Of a stretch of 64,000 nt of DNA, positions 12,491 to 23,620 are shown piece after piece. The DNA is taken from NCBI GenBank assembly GCA_021613375.1, contig CM038702.1, positions 23,667,849 to 23,731,848 on the forward strand, read 5' to 3'. The stretch's first letter is position 1. Every line of letters starts with the position of its first letter. The notes below the pieces were generated by a model. The model had not been told where the DNA came from, searched no databases, and was given only the letters and a program-made list of their open reading frames with translations. The translations under genes and the position numbers were made by a program. This stretch comes from Megaleporinus macrocephalus. Its lineage: Eukaryota > Chordata > Actinopteri > Characiformes > Anostomidae.

Positions 12491-12719
12491 AGAATTATTT
12501 TGACCTCTTAAAATAATGGAGTGCTTACACACTCTTACACACACACACATCACAAGTTTATTGTAGATTAGTCTTCAATTGTTAGCATCTGTGACAGAAT
12601 GGCCAAAGTTGTAGTTTAAACCCAAATACAGCCGAATATATGTTCTGTTCAAATCCAATCCAACCCACAGCACTAATTTCTCACTACAGAATAGAAGCCT
12701 GCTACACAACGTAGGCTCA

Positions 12720-13200
12720 ACAGTATCCAAGTTATGACTGAGACCAGAACACATTAATTCAGTGTCAAGATCAAGACTTTGAACAGAAGAGTTAGAGATC
12801 AGGCTGAGACCAGATTCAGAATCTTTTCAGAGACTCAACAATTTATAGAGTCACAATGAGACTAAACCTTTATCTAAACCTGTGCAATTGAGCCTGAACT
12901 CTGTTTGCAGCTTTCCTTTCTTTAAGACTCAATTTGGCTTCCTGTTTGTCAGCTTCTTTTTCCGTCTTAAGTAGTGCAGCCATTACAACTGCTTGGGTGA
13001 GTCGGATAAAATGCTGGTTAGATCCACAGAAGTGGTTGTGTGTTTTCACAGTTTCAAAGTTTGTGAACCTATGATGTTTATTGTGGTTTTGTTGATATTC
13101 AGTAATAATTTAGCTTCCAGGTATTTCAGACAGAGGCATTGCACTCAGCTGGTCTCAACAACTATTTACCTTACCCTGAGACCAAGATATGTGTTATTCT
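12720..13200 (+). repeat. Dispersed repeat, copy 1 (GAGACC-rich ends)
   Basis: The 5' part is rich in 'gagacca' words and the 3' part contains taataatttagcttccaggt and cagctggtctcaacaac, followed by accctgagacc. The same order occurs at 15355-15500. I recall a common fish repeat with GAGACC-rich flanks, probably a non-autonomous DNA element, but cannot name it. The 70-codon frame at 12993-13205 is this repeat translated. Confidence 0.5.
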
Positions 13201-14989
13201 TTTAGAGATTTTAGAGATCAGATTTTTTCCTATTTTGTTTTCAGTTTTTCTTCAATTCAATCAAAAACTATTTTTAAAACTGGTTATCCCCAGGATCCAG
13301 AGAAAGGTATAACTGTTTGTTGTCCACATAACAATGGTAAGAATTGTCGTAATAGGTGCTGATAATGAAGTAAATGTACACATCTGAATGGCAGAACTTA
13401 AAAATAGAAGGAAAACCAAGCCAACACTTTCCTGCGAATGCCCACTCTATGGGTACTAAGAGTCAGTTTTATTGAATTCAGCTATAAGATCAAGTATAAT
13501 TGAAATGCTACATCGGCCTGTAATTGTGCAAAGATGTCTAATCCAAGTTAGTCTTTTTAATAAGTGGCTGTATCACAGAATGTTTAAAATAAGGTGGAGC
13601 AGTGCCTCTAGTAAGACTACAATTTACAATATAGTTAAAACACTGGGACCAACAACATCCTGAGCTTCTTTAAGAAGAAAAGAAGGAACAATATCTAGTG
13701 GAGAAAGGATTATCTTCATCAGTGAGAATTGATTCAAATTGAATCATAAAATTTGATTTCAGAAGCGTCATGAACAGGCGCTGCACTAGTGGATCACATG
13801 ATTCTAATTTTCAGCAGTAAAACATCTGAGAAATTTCTTACAGGTCATATCAAGGCAGCAAATAATAATACTATTATACAGCTAAAAGAGTTTTTGGATT
13901 ATGATAGTTTTTTTGGGTTTGTATTGGAAACATATTTGGTATTGCTGCTTTGAGTGAATGCTGGTACTTAATCAGACACTCTCTAAATATTTCATATAAA
14001 ACCTAAAGTGCCTCTATTTATTTTCTGCTTTTCCACACTCATGCCTAATAGTATGAGTATCCACAGTGAGCCAGGGCTGAATGTTAACCTTCAGCCTTCT
14101 AAACCTCAATGGAGCTATAGTTTAAAAAATGTCTGTACAAGTGGAATTGATTATAGCTACTAACTTCCTTTTCATGAAAGAAGAGGAGGTGTCAATATTA
14201 GAAAAACAGAGAGCAACTACATGTGTCTCTATAAATAATCTAGCTGTAGCGGACTTTACGCAACCAAGTAATAACTGATGTGGTGAGATTTAGGAGATGG
14301 ACATGGAAGCATAGACTTTAACTCTATGATCAGATATACACATATCCTGCATGTCCACACTGCAAACTCTAAAGCCTAATGATCAGGTGTATGACCATGA
14401 TTATGGGTGGGACCTGGCACAAATGTGAGCGATTAAATGACTAAATTAAGTGTTGAAATTCAGCAGCCAATGGCTTTGGTAGACAACAAACATGATGGAT
14501 AAAATTATAAAGAGCTAGCGAATAATGCCTACTAGGCAGAACTGGAAAACAGAAAAATTCCTGTATGGAATCCCCATTTGAAGTGAACACAATGTACATC
14601 TAGGCAGTTTGACTTGAAATAGCTGAACCTCCAAGCAAAAATTGACATTTAAAATAGCTGCCAATAACAGTTGCCAGTACTCCCCCCTGACTGGATGCCT
14701 TCAGTGAGCTGAAATCCCCACTTGTCAAATCTCAGTCACAAAAATAAAATCTGAGCCACGTCACATTCTTATTTAAATCGATATTGCATTGATAAGAGCT
14801 GTTTTTACTGAGGTACCCTCACACGTCTGACCACGACAAATACCCCAGTGATCTGAGATTCTGGTGGTTAATGCTCCCACATGCAATCTTTCTCTCGCGT
14901 GTGAGGTCCCGTTTAAATGTTTAGATGAAGTAATTGTAAGCAAGCTTATTGTTCGAGTTCCAGTTCCTCCTCAAATGGTGCATCAGTAA
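13201..14989. other. Unique AT-rich sequence
   Basis: No gene, RNA gene or clear mobile element is recognised in this 1.8 kb. The 63-codon frame at 13472-13663 shows no domain. Confidence 0.4.
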
Positions 14990-15545
14990 CATACTGGCGG
15001 CTGTATCAGAATCCATCTCTAGTCTTCTCCGGAAAACAAACTTCTAGCACAGTTTGTACATGCTGCTGTGTGTACAGCCAGCTCTGCTGTTATGGGAATT
15101 ATACTTGTCCAGAATACTCTGAGGCTCCACGTTTCTAGTCCAGATCAGAATCTGTATGCACACAGCCGGTGACACAATAAAGAAAGTTGTCTTTGTTAAT
15201 ACTTTTTTAAACGGAGATTTAAACTTTCAGTTTCGTTTGGCTTCCAGCTCCAGCTGCTTCTAGCTGTATCCTAGCAACATGTCTGTGTGTGGGTATCAGT
15301 GATGCAGCGCGAGGAGCGGAGTGGACAGGGAGTTTTGTACACAGAGAAAGAACAGTTTCATTCTTTTTATAGTTTTATTAATATTTAATAATAATTCAGC
15401 TTCCAGTTACCTCAGACGGAGTCTTTGCACTTGGCTACTCTCAACAGCATTTTCCTACTCCACCTTAACCCGAGACCGACTAATCTGGTCGAGACTGAGA
15501 TGAGAACAAGACCACTAGTCCGGTCTTGAGTAGCACAACACTAAT
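14990..15545 (+). repeat. Dispersed repeat, copy 2 (GAGACC-rich end)
   Basis: The 15355-15500 part matches copy 1 (taataataattcagcttcca, then ctcagacggagtctttgcac and cccgagacc). The 3' end reads ccggtcttgagtagcacaac, the GAGACC-type end that copy 1 shows at its other border. The left border is approximate. The 60-codon frame here and the one in copy 1 give similar peptides (FIVLLIFNNNSASSYLR and FIVVLLIFSNNLASRYFR) only because the DNA is homologous. Confidence 0.5.
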
Positions 15546-16599
15546 GGTTAACAGACAGGATCAAATCTCTGCTCTTGTGAATCATAGTTTAGTGGAAGTT
15601 TAATTCTGGAACGTTCTGTTTGTCTCTTTACTGCTTATTAGGTTTGGCAGCTGGTTTTGCTGCCCGTTGAAGCCTTTCCAATTCTAATCTGTCATAGCTC
15701 TGCTGCACATACCAATGCACCTATATAGTGGAAACATGAATTACAGTTTGATACTATGCATATAATGATATGTATAATGAACAAGGATAAACAAAAAATA
15801 AACAAAAAACATAACCAAACAAAGTTGTATGGAAGGTTTTCTAAATAAAGTTTATCTACTGTTGCTAAGCAAAAATGTAATGTTGCTTTGATTCATAGTC
15901 ACAGAGACAGTTTGAGCAAAAATGGCTTCATCATGTTTATTCATCTTCAGTAAATTCATGGTGTTTACAGATCCTTATTAAAAAAGTATTTGGCTTCCAA
16001 CTTAAAGATATAACAGATGATGTCAGATGATTTGCGGCCATTAAACTGAGTTTTGGTCATAAAATAGCATTTGCTATTTTGTATTCCCCAAATAAGAATC
16101 TAGATGAATTCTTCAGTTATATTGCCAACAAGTTATATACCTATAATTACTGGTTGAGATATTAACACTGTTATGGATGAATATGTTGAGAAATCATTCC
16201 ATAATAATAAAAAAAAAACACTCCTGATTTCAAATTGCCTTACATAACATGACTATTATTATACACAGTAAAAAAAGGGCTTCATTAATTCAACCTAAAA
16301 GAAATGTGTACTTCATGATGTAACTAGCGATATATAAATTAAACAATGATTAAATTTGATTGACTTGTTAAATCTTCTGCATTGATTGCTTTATTTATTC
16401 TCCTAGCTGTGCTATTACAAAATGTTCTTGTTTGTTTGTTGAGTTGGATTAATATGCTGTCCTCCTGAGCGTAGCAATTACTTTCAAACCAATAAAAAAT
16501 AATGAAATCACAAACATTATACACCTACATATTAAACCTATGAGGTAGGTGGAACTCATAAAGCAGATAATGGAATAGAAGAAAATGGTATGGTTTTCT
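15546..16599. other. Unique AT-rich sequence
   Basis: No coding or RNA feature is supported. Two overlapping minus-strand frames of about 60 codons near 16339-16637 have no recognisable motif. Confidence 0.4.
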
Positions 16600-16835
16600 A
16601 CAAAAGTGCCCACAGAGTGGAAATACAAGGCATGCATTCAAATAAAGCGGCCAGTGAGTGGAGTTCAAGGTAGTTGTTTCTGATAAAGGGGCCAGCGAGT
16701 AACAGTGAGTAAAAAACTACAAGGCAGGTGTTTCTAACAAAGTGGCCAATCAGTAGAAGAACAAGGCATGTATTTCTAATAAGGTGGCCAGCGAGTGCAA
16801 GAACAAATTGTTTCTAGTAAAGTGGCCAACAAGGT
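16600..16835 (+). repeat. Minisatellite of a 36-55 bp unit
   Basis: About six imperfect tandem copies centred on the words gtgccca, gcggcca, ggggcca and gtggcca at 16606, 16648, 16687, 16742, 16785 and 16821. Each is followed by an 'acaaggcatgtatttctaat'-like arm. The core (aaagtggccagtgagtg type) also occurs in a dispersed repeat at 28735-28790, so the array looks amplified from a mobile element end. Confidence 0.7.
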
Positions 16836-17407
16836 TGATTTTTTATTAAAAAAAGTGGACATAGTCATATCCCTAGCTTTGCACTTGTTTTAGGATAGTG
16901 TGAAACTGATTGAATATCAGAAGATTTTGATTTCTTTTTTAATGATGTGAACATTTAGGGGAATGTTAAAATGAAGTAGAGCCTTTCAGATATGTCAGTC
17001 ATATTCGAATGTTTGTCTCTTAATCTTGGTTGTCGTTTTATTCTGTGCGGCGAAAAGCTGCAGTGGTTTTTAATATCTGTATCTATTTTAAGGAATGACA
17101 TTTAAAGCAAACATGATCCTTCCAGCAATAAGCAGCAGACACCAAGGCAGCCAGAGTGATGCTTAGTAAAAGAACTGTGTGTCAACACCATTTGAAATGA
17201 TCTGCAACGTCTTCTTTTTAATGATCGTTAACAAAAAAGAAGGGTCTAAAATGTTCTCTTTTGATAATCCTGATGAAAATTCTCAGCACAGAGTTAAAGC
17301 TGATTTAAATGTATACTATTTATACTTTATATGGTACAGACTTAATGTGTGCGTATGTATGTTTACAGCATGGATACTAATATACATATTTATCCAAGCC
17401 ATGCAAA
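16836..17407. other. Unique AT-rich sequence
   Basis: No feature recognised. The 144-codon frame that begins at 17179 runs into a Tc1 remnant and is a chance frame. Confidence 0.4.
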
Positions 17408-17780
17408 TACACTATATTCAAAAGGTTGTAGACACTTGCCCATCCAACAGTTCTTCTGAAATCAGTGATATTAATAGATGGTTTGTCTCTTTTTATTGCT
17501 ACAATTACAGTCTCTACTCCAACTTCTCTACTCTGTACTTTCATTGCTGGGAGTATTTGATTGAGCATTCAGCCACAAGAGCATTATTGAGATTAGCTAC
17601 TGATGTTGGATGATTGGTTCTGGATCAGAATTTCCACTTCAGCTCATTCGAAAGGTATTGGATGGAGCTCCACCATTCCTGAGGACTCAGTTCCACTGCT
17701 TCAGAGCCATTTAGCCCAAATTTAGCACTGAGCATGGTGACCTCAGGCTATGCTGCCCCAGAGCACCCTATTCTAAATGT
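17408..17780 (-). pseudogene. Tc1-like remnant with one terminal repeat
   Basis: It begins with acactatattcaaaaggttg, a Tc1-family terminal repeat form. The minus-strand transposase region follows (marks: tggtttgtctctttttattg, cagccacaagagcattattg, tgagcatggtgacctcaggc). Most of the central coding region is missing and the rest is heavily substituted. It belongs to the same broad family as the fragment at 540-945. Confidence 0.6.
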
Positions 17781-17885
17781 ACATAGACTGGGTAACCTGC
17801 ACGTCTGTGAAGACACCATTAAAGCAGAAGGACACATTTTGCAGCAACATGTGCTGTCTTTCAGACACTCTATCTTATAGATATA
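17781..17885 (+). pseudogene. Fragment of a second Tc1-like transposase
   Basis: A short plus-strand piece (ggtaacctgcacgtctgtga, then gcagcaacatgtgctgtc). It matches the part of a different Tc1 family just before the second catalytic aspartate region, from memory. It abuts the minus-strand remnant, so one insertion or rearrangement brought two families together. Confidence 0.45.
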
Positions 17886-18127
17886 AATATGATGAAATTA
17901 TTCTTTTTTTTTCAGTGGAAAAAAAATATAAACAGAGGTGAAAGTGTTACATCTTCTCTCAGGTCAGAGCTGTAAGCTTGTACGAAGTAAAAAAGAACAG
18001 ACAGTGGATCAGTGTGTTCCTACAGCGGTGTGTAGATGATGTCAGATGTTTGTGTGTATATGTGTATGTGTATAGACATGTATACTTGTATACTGATCTA
18101 TTGCACTTTCGTTCCTTTTCCACACAG

Positions 18128-18318
18128 AATCCTCCTCCTCTTCTCTCGCTCTCTCTTTTTGTCCCTCCCGGGCTGCCATCCCCTTTGGCTCCCGTGAGGG
18201 CCCCGCGCCAGCATCGATTGTGGGGGTCACGGGTCAGCCGTGCGGGGCTTGTTAGCTGCAGGCTCACTGAAAGTAAAAGCCCATGTTAAACATGACATCG
18301 ATCCAGCAGCAGCGCGGA
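18128..18318 (+). other. CpG-rich candidate exon with splice-like borders
   Basis: The segment is preceded by a pyrimidine-rich stretch ending tccttttccacacag (AG at 18126-18127) and followed by GTAAGA at 18319-18324, so it has an acceptor-like left edge and a donor-like right edge. It holds about a dozen CpGs, far denser than its surroundings. Near its end are two in-frame ATGs at 18283 and 18292, reading MLNMTSIQQQRG up to the donor. The frame that spans the left part stops at 18287-18289. If real it would be a mostly untranslated 5' exon carrying a start codon. It could equally be a CpG-rich enhancer with chance splice motifs. Confidence 0.3.
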
Positions 18319-18640
18319 GTAAGACAGAGAGAGAAAGACAGACAGACAGAGAGGGAGAGAGAGGATATAAAGAATGAACTGGATTTGGGAAAGGGAAGGA
18401 AGAAAGAGTGCAATGGAGGGGTAAAATATGGAAAAGAAAAGAAGAAAAGAAAGACAAAGGAAGAAAAGAGAAAGTGGTTGGACAAATCAGACAGGGAAAG
18501 ATAATGATAGCGGAGGTGGGGATGACGAGGGAAAATAATAAGGCAGAGGGAGAGACACTGAGACAGAGCGAGAAAAACAATAAAGGGAGAAAAGAGGAAC
18601 GGATATGCAGTAAGATAGAGAGACAAACAGAGTTAATACT
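18319..18640 (+). repeat. Purine-rich (GA) tract
   Basis: The plus strand is almost all A and G for about 300 bases. The Lys/Arg/Glu-rich frames here (18283-18504, 18408-18692) and the Phe/Ser/Leu-rich minus frames are low-complexity translations. Confidence 0.8.
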
Positions 18641-18704
18641 ATACTCTAAAAATAAAGCTAATAAAGCTTTGGGCCAACAAAAAAAAAGATAGAAGCAGTC
18701 TCAT

Positions 18705-19035
18705 CATCAACTACTGCCAGGACACACAGAGAAGCTGATTTGTTCTATTGCAGGATTTGGCTCATAGAGGGAGCTGACAATACAAACACAGGAACGCGGT
18801 TACATGTTCTACTGTTCTTTCATTAACCGCAAGTGTGTGTGAGTGTGTGTGTGTGCGCGCACGCCTGGTAAGTGCTGTCTGAGACTCTTTCGCTGAGTTG
18901 TGTAGAGTATAATCCAGCTGAAATGCTGGTGGGGAGAGACAGCGCGGTCCGCAGCAGTGAGACGATGACGATAGTTGGAAGTTAATTACATGGCTCTGAG
19001 CCGAGGAAGCCATTCAAATGCTACAAATGTGTGTG
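18705..19035. promoter_or_regulatory. Candidate conserved non-coding element
   Basis: A TE-free block with many retained CpGs (ggaacgcggttacatg, agacagcgcggtccgcagc). It contains a homeodomain-type ttaattac core at about 18982-18989 and is interrupted by a short GT run near 18836-18857. It lies just downstream of the CpG-rich segment at 18128-18318. A regulatory role is inferred from composition only. Confidence 0.35.
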
Positions 19036-19339
19036 TGTTTAGAGCGTTACGTCATTCTTGTTTTCTATAAGCTCAAAATTCGATGAATCACAATCTCTTC
19101 ACTTCTCTGCTCTCTCTTTCTCTTGAAAGTTGCCATAGGCATTACATTTCCCACATTTTCCACATTTATCTTGTCAGATTTTTAAGCTGAAATTACAAAA
19201 TACTGAGATTGTTCTCTGCAGTTAGATATCAGTGTGGTCATAATTTATATAACAGATTTTAATCAGATTTTTTTTGCGGTGTCATTAACATGTAGTAAAT
19301 TGATAGTAATTGATAAGTCTAGCTTCTACTAGGCTGCAA
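19036..19339. other. Unique AT-rich sequence
   Basis: Nothing is recognised in this stretch. Confidence 0.4.
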
Positions 19340-19690
19340 ACTGTCCTTATATTCAGTTCTCAATATTATTCAGTAACTACAATGAATAATTCAGTAAATA
19401 CTATAAATAATTAAGTAACTTCTAAGTAGGTATGTCATCATAAGAGCAAAGAATTTACTGCATCACTATGAATTAGTTAGTAGCTACTGCAGGTTATTCA
19501 GTAATAACAGATTATTGTTCAGTAAATACTTTATAATTAAGTAACTACTACAAATTACTCAGAAATTGCAATAAATTATTCAGTGACTACTATGAATTAT
19601 TCAGCAACTACTCTGGATTATTAGATAACATCTATTAATTATTCTCTATCTCAGTACCTACTGAGAAACTAATATTTAAGGTATGTAGCT
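19340..19690 (+). repeat. Degenerate minisatellite, about 22-30 bp unit
   Basis: Repeated words of the form attattcagtaactactatg recur about ten times with drift (attattcagtgactactatg, attattcagcaactactctg). This is tandem repeat DNA with no coding content. Confidence 0.7.
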
Positions 19691-20079
19691 ATAGGAGTGC
19701 AGAATTGAGTAGGTGATGTGTGTGCATGCCAGTAACATGCTATGCCCCCAGAATACAGAATAAACTGTACTAATACACTAAGAAACGGACATCTTTAGTT
19801 CTGTATAATAATCTATAATAAGTTCATACTTAGTCTGGAGTTTCCAGTAATATATAATTCTCTGTTTGAATTTAGTAACACAGAATTCTGTACACATTCC
19901 TCTGGTGTTACCATAGATAGGTTGGTGCTCTTTTATGATTTATTGTTTGCTGTACATCCTGTACATCTGCACTCCTGGACACTTTTTAACACTATTTAAC
20001 ATTTAACATTTACTTAATACAATCTTTGCACATCTATTTATTTTGTAATAAATATCCCAGTACTGTAATATATCTACTG
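19691..20079. other. AT-rich flank of the L2 LINE
   Basis: No feature is recognised. The first 18 or so codons of the open frame that begins at 20026 lie in this flank and show no similarity to LINE proteins, so they are not counted as the gene. Confidence 0.4.
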
Positions 20080-21627
20080 ATTCAGGAAATCACAAACTAT
20101 AGGACAATGCCACCGTCCTGTGACAGTGATGCCTTCCTCCCCGATGCCCTGAACGACTTTTATGCACGGTTTGAGGCACAGAACAACACGTTGGTGAGCA
20201 AAATCACACCCAAGCCAGACGAGCAGGCGCTGTGCCTGACTGCAGTGGACGTGAGGAAAACTCTGCGCAGAGTCAACCCACGGAAAGCTGCAGGACCAGA
20301 CAACATCCCTGGCAGAGTGCTCAGAGAGTGTGCAGACCAGTTGACAGATGTTCTCACAGACATCTTCAACGTCTCCCTGCGCAGCTCCAATGTCCCAACG
20401 TGCCTCAAGATCACCACCATCGTCCCCGTGCCGAAGAAGTCCACGGTGTCCTGCCTCAATGACTACCGTCCCGTAGCTCTCACGCCCATCATCATGAAGT
20501 GCTTCGAGAGGCTAGTCATGAGGAACATCAAGACCCAACTGCCCTCTTCATTGGACCCCCTGCAATTCGCATATCGTCCCAACCGCTCCACGGACGATGC
20601 CATCACCACCACCCTTCATCTCTCCCTTACCCACCTGGAGAAGAAGGACACCTACGTCAGAATGCTGGTCATAGACTTCAGTTCAGCATTCAACACCATC
20701 ATCCCACAGAATCTCACCAGGAAGTTAAGCCTGCTGGGCCTCAACACCCCCCTATGCAACTGGATCCTGGACTTCCTGACAGGGAGGCCCCAGTTAGTCC
20801 GGTTCGGGGACAGCAGCTCCAGCACCATCACCATGAACACTGGGGCACCCCAGGGCAGTGTACTGAGTCCTCTGTTGTTCACCCTGCTGACTCATGACTG
20901 TGTTGCGAAACACAGTTCTAACAGCATCATAAAGTTCTCCGATGATACAACTGTGCTGGGTCTCATCAGCAAAGGCAACGAGTCAGCATACAGGGAGGAG
21001 GTACAGCAGCTGACAGACTGGTGTACAGTCAACAACCTTCACTGGAATGTAGAGAAGACCAAGGAAATGGTTGTTGACTTCAGGAAATCAAGACCGGACC
21101 ACTCTCCGCTTAACATCAATGGCTCCTCTGTGGAGATCGTTAAGAGCACCAAGTTCCTTGGTGTCCACCTAGCGGAGAACCTCACCTGGTCCCTGAACAC
21201 CAGCCCTACAGCCAAGAAAGCCCAGCAGCGTCTCTACTTCCTCCGGAAGCTGAGAAAGGCCCGTCTCCCTCCACCCATCCTCACCCTCTTCTATAGGGGA
21301 ACCATAGAGAGCATCCTAAGCAGCTGCATCACTGCCTGGTTTGGGACCTGCACAGCCTCTGACCGCAAGTCCCTCCAACGCATTGTGAGGACAGCTGAGA
21401 GGATCATCGGAGTCTCTCTCCTCTCCGTCTTGGACATTTACTCCACCCGCTGCATCCGCAAAGCAACCAGCATTGTGAATGACCCCACCCACCCTTCACA
21501 CAGACTGTTCTCCCTCCTGCCATCAGGAAGAAGGTACCGCAGCATCCGGTCCAACACGACCAGACTCTGCAACAGCTTCTTCCCCCAAGCCATCAGACTT
21601 CTCAACACAACTCAACGTCTGAACTGA
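20080..21627 (+). CDS. L2 LINE reverse transcriptase, C-terminal part of ORF2
   Basis: This is the longest intact frame of the window, ending at TGA 21625-21627. It is open from 20026, but homology starts near 20080. RT blocks are visible in order: [50 protein letters not shown], motif [12 protein letters not shown] with the catalytic Asp, motif [14 protein letters not shown], motif [12 protein letters not shown] with the two catalytic Asp, then [13 protein letters not shown] and STKFLGVHL. The C-terminal region that follows has CITAWFGTC and [10 protein letters not shown]. The enzyme copies its own RNA onto nicked genomic DNA. The endonuclease domain is absent, so this copy cannot move alone. 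FSDD rather than FADD is a known variant among LINEs and need not inactivate it. The coding part is more GC-rich than its surroundings and has no stops, so the insertion is fairly young. Confidence 0.9.
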   Translation: MQEITNYRTMPPSCDSDAFLPDALNDFYARFEAQNNTLVSKITPKPDEQALCLTAVDVRKTLRRVNPRKAAGPDNIPGRVLRECADQLTDVLTDIFNVSLRSSNVPTCLKITTIVPVPKKSTVSCLNDYRPVALTPIIMKCFERLVMRNIKTQLPSSLDPLQFAYRPNRSTDDAITTTLHLSLTHLEKKDTYVRMLVIDFSSAFNTIIPQNLTRKLSLLGLNTPLCNWILDFLTGRPQLVRFGDSSSSTITMNTGAPQGSVLSPLLFTLLTHDCVAKHSSNSIIKFSDDTTVLGLISKGNESAYREEVQQLTDWCTVNNLHWNVEKTKEMVVDFRKSRPDHSPLNINGSSVEIVKSTKFLGVHLAENLTWSLNTSPTAKKAQQRLYFLRKLRKARLPPPILTLFYRGTIESILSSCITAWFGTCTASDRKSLQRIVRTAERIIGVSLLSVLDIYSTRCIRKATSIVNDPTHPSHRLFSLLPSGRRYRSIRSNTTRLCNSFFPQAIRLLNTTQRLN

Positions 21628-21645
21628 TATCTTCTGGTACATGTA

Positions 21646-21708
<63 letters not shown>

Positions 21709-21722
21709 CCTCTCTCTCTCTT
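21646..21722 (+). repeat. (CT)n expansion inside the L2 3' UTR
   Basis: About 75 bases of CT repeat with a few interruptions. The related L2 copy at 58962-59322 goes straight from the stop-codon region to the ccatttaccccagat segment without it, so the repeat arose in this copy or its source lineage. Confidence 0.85.
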
Positions 21723-22029
21723 CCACCATTTACCCCAGATAAAAAAGGGAAGCATTTTTGCACAAAGCATTGCACTAATAACTCTACTACCTCACTGGAC
21801 TCTATTTATTACACATTGCACAATTTGCACACTACCAGCAATTATTTATTATTCTCTGTCTGTACTGTGTTGTGGTGTCTGTCCGCACTTGTTTGTTGTG
21901 TTGCACTTGTGTCTTGCATGCACTGTCTATGTTGCACCATGGTCCTGGAGGAACGTTGTTTCGTTTCACTGTGTACTCTGTATGTAGTTGAAATGACAAT
22001 AAAACCCACTTGACTTGACTTGACTTGAT

Positions 22030-22439
22030 ACCCGTTTTTCTCTTATACATTACCTAATTTATTACTGCACTACCTTTTTACCTTCAGTCAGGTTGTATAG
22101 TTTTGTTTTCATATGCTCTTGTATATTTTCTTTTTGACTATTGGAATTCTTTATTCTTACTTCTTATACTTCTTTGTACTGGGTGTTGTACTTTTTTTTT
22201 CAGTGAAACTGCTACTGGCTGCTGATCTGTTTTCTATCATGTTAGTAAAGAAGCACAATAATAAGGATGTAATTCTAAAAGCTGAAGGGTGAAGTGGTAG
22301 ATTTCTATGTTGATGTACTGTATTAACCATCAGAGGGTCGTGTGACATACACGGAATGAATGCACTTAAATATACTTTCTTATATAATCATAATTTAATT
22401 TTATATAATAAAGTTTTTAAATGTTTTGTCTCTAAAACC
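22030..22439. other. Unique AT-rich sequence
   Basis: Downstream flank of the L2 element. Nothing is recognised. Confidence 0.4.
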
Positions 22440-22830
22440 TTGTTCATTTCAAGCAAAAAGTGTGGATTTCTGAACCCTGTGTTCTGCACATGCTGAACTA
22501 AACACAGAAGGCAGAGATCTGTTTTTGTTGCCATGGTATTAAAGGGTTAGTGTCTGCTATTATACAGTGTTTAAGAATCTCTGAAACATCACCAGGCTGC
22601 AGACTGAAACCTGTTTCCGCTGGTTCTCCATGCGCTGGAAAAGCGTGTAGTGATTGGCTGTATGGTTTTTGCTAACGCTGCGTGAATGATCTGCCAACAG
22701 GATGGTGCTGTTTGCAGTGTAATCTCATACGCAGCGGTTGCCCCCAGTTACGCAGGTGTGTTTCTTATTGGGGAAAATGGTCTCCCGCAGAGATGACTGC
22801 AGTTTATGATCTGCACAGTGTCTGAATTGT
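22440..22830. promoter_or_regulatory. Candidate conserved non-coding element
   Basis: A TE-free block with balanced composition and retained CpGs (ggttctccatgcgctgg, aatctcatacgcagcgg). It includes tagtgattggctg, a CCAAT-box-like word, at about 22650. No exon-like frame is present. The regulatory reading is inference. Confidence 0.3.
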
Positions 22831-22947
22831 CATGGTTCAAGAACTCTGTGTGTGTGTGTGTCCACATACCAAAGTATACACAGCAGTGTCAAAGTTTCTC
22901 GACTTCTCTTTTTATTACACTTTGTTCAAAGGTTAGCGTCACTGTGT

Positions 22948-22949
<2 letters not shown>

Positions 22950-22998
<49 letters not shown>
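22950..22998 (+). repeat. (CA)n microsatellite
   Basis: A perfect CA run of over 40 bases. A smaller GT run lies at 22846-22861. These give the poly-His/Thr frames at 22806-23105. Confidence 0.9.
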
Positions 22999-23004
22999 TG
23001 TCTG

Positions 23005-23222
23005 CTAAATGTCTGGGCACCTCTAGTCAAATGACATATTTTGTTTATTTTCTAAGTGAAAATAAGTTACAACATATACAACCGCTGCCCGTTAAAGCGT
23101 TATAGCATATTTTAAATGTTAAGCTCCACAAATAAATACAATGCCATGCTTTTTTTCCCCTAGTAATTTGACTGGGGTCACTCATAGGTTTTTGCATATT
23201 ATATATATATATATATATATAT
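23005..23222. mobile_element. Small Tc1-type MITE ending in a (TA)n run
   Basis: The left end reads gtctgggcacctctagtcaa and the right end reads tagtaatttgactggggtca before tttttgcatat. The two ends are inverted forms of a Tc1-family terminal repeat. A (TA)n run of about 25 bases (23197-23222) sits at the right border, where the TA target would be. The interior is too short to encode a transposase, so it is non-autonomous. Confidence 0.5.
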
Positions 23223-23344
23223 AAACAATGAACATTAAAAACAGCATAGGGGACATATTATCACCTATAAGTACTTACAATAAACATTGGACTTTATTAT
23301 TACGCTCAAGTACTTACATAATAAAATATAATACACATGGGACC

Positions 23345-23620
23345 AAACCTTTATGTGCGCATGTGTGTGTCAGGAGGTGTTAAGTCTCCTGTGGTATGGT
23401 AATTACTGGTTAAGCCTGGTTATGGAGATAGAGCACTCTGCCTACTACTCTGCTGTAATCTAAGTTTAATTAAAAGCATGTCTGGATCCCAGGGGACAGC
23501 CTGAGACTCTTTCCCCAGGAGAGACAGGAGACACTGGGGCAGCCATGAGGGGGGAACGGCCACCTGCCCTCCACAACCTCCATGTGTCAATCAGACATTA
23601 TAATGCACTCCAGAATAAAA
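23345..23620. promoter_or_regulatory. Candidate conserved non-coding element
   Basis: A TE-free block with homeodomain-like cores (ggtaattactggttaag near 23398, tttaattaaaag near 23465) and a PBX/MEIS-like tgtcaatcagac near 23585, in a GC-balanced context (acagcctgagactctttccc). It lies between a MITE and a TTTC microsatellite. Enhancer function is inference. Confidence 0.35.

Larger units (their letters stand above)
20080..22029 (+). mobile_element. L2-type non-LTR retrotransposon, 5' truncated
   Basis: The element runs from about 20080, within the linker before the reverse transcriptase, to a TTGAC pentamer tail at about 22010-22028. An AATAAAA motif lies just before the tail. The 3' tail and RT type point to the L2/CR1 group of fish LINEs. 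The endonuclease half is missing, as expected from incomplete target-primed reverse transcription. The 3' untranslated region carries a 75-base (CT)n expansion at about 21646-21722 that the second copy at 58962-59322 lacks. No clear target duplication was found. Confidence 0.85.

Noticed and set aside
16600..16835. CRISPR-like array
   Set aside because: Unit spacing is irregular, repeats drift and the genome is vertebrate; it is a minisatellite.
17179..17613. 144-codon plus-strand frame
   Set aside because: It runs from unique DNA into a minus-oriented Tc1 remnant; no recognisable protein.
20160..20897. Overlapping frames within the L2 ORF
   Set aside because: Shadows of the real RT frame in other frames or strands.
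20930..20960. FSDD in place of FADD as an inactivating change
   Set aside because: Serine at this position occurs in other LINE reverse transcriptases, and both catalytic aspartates are present.
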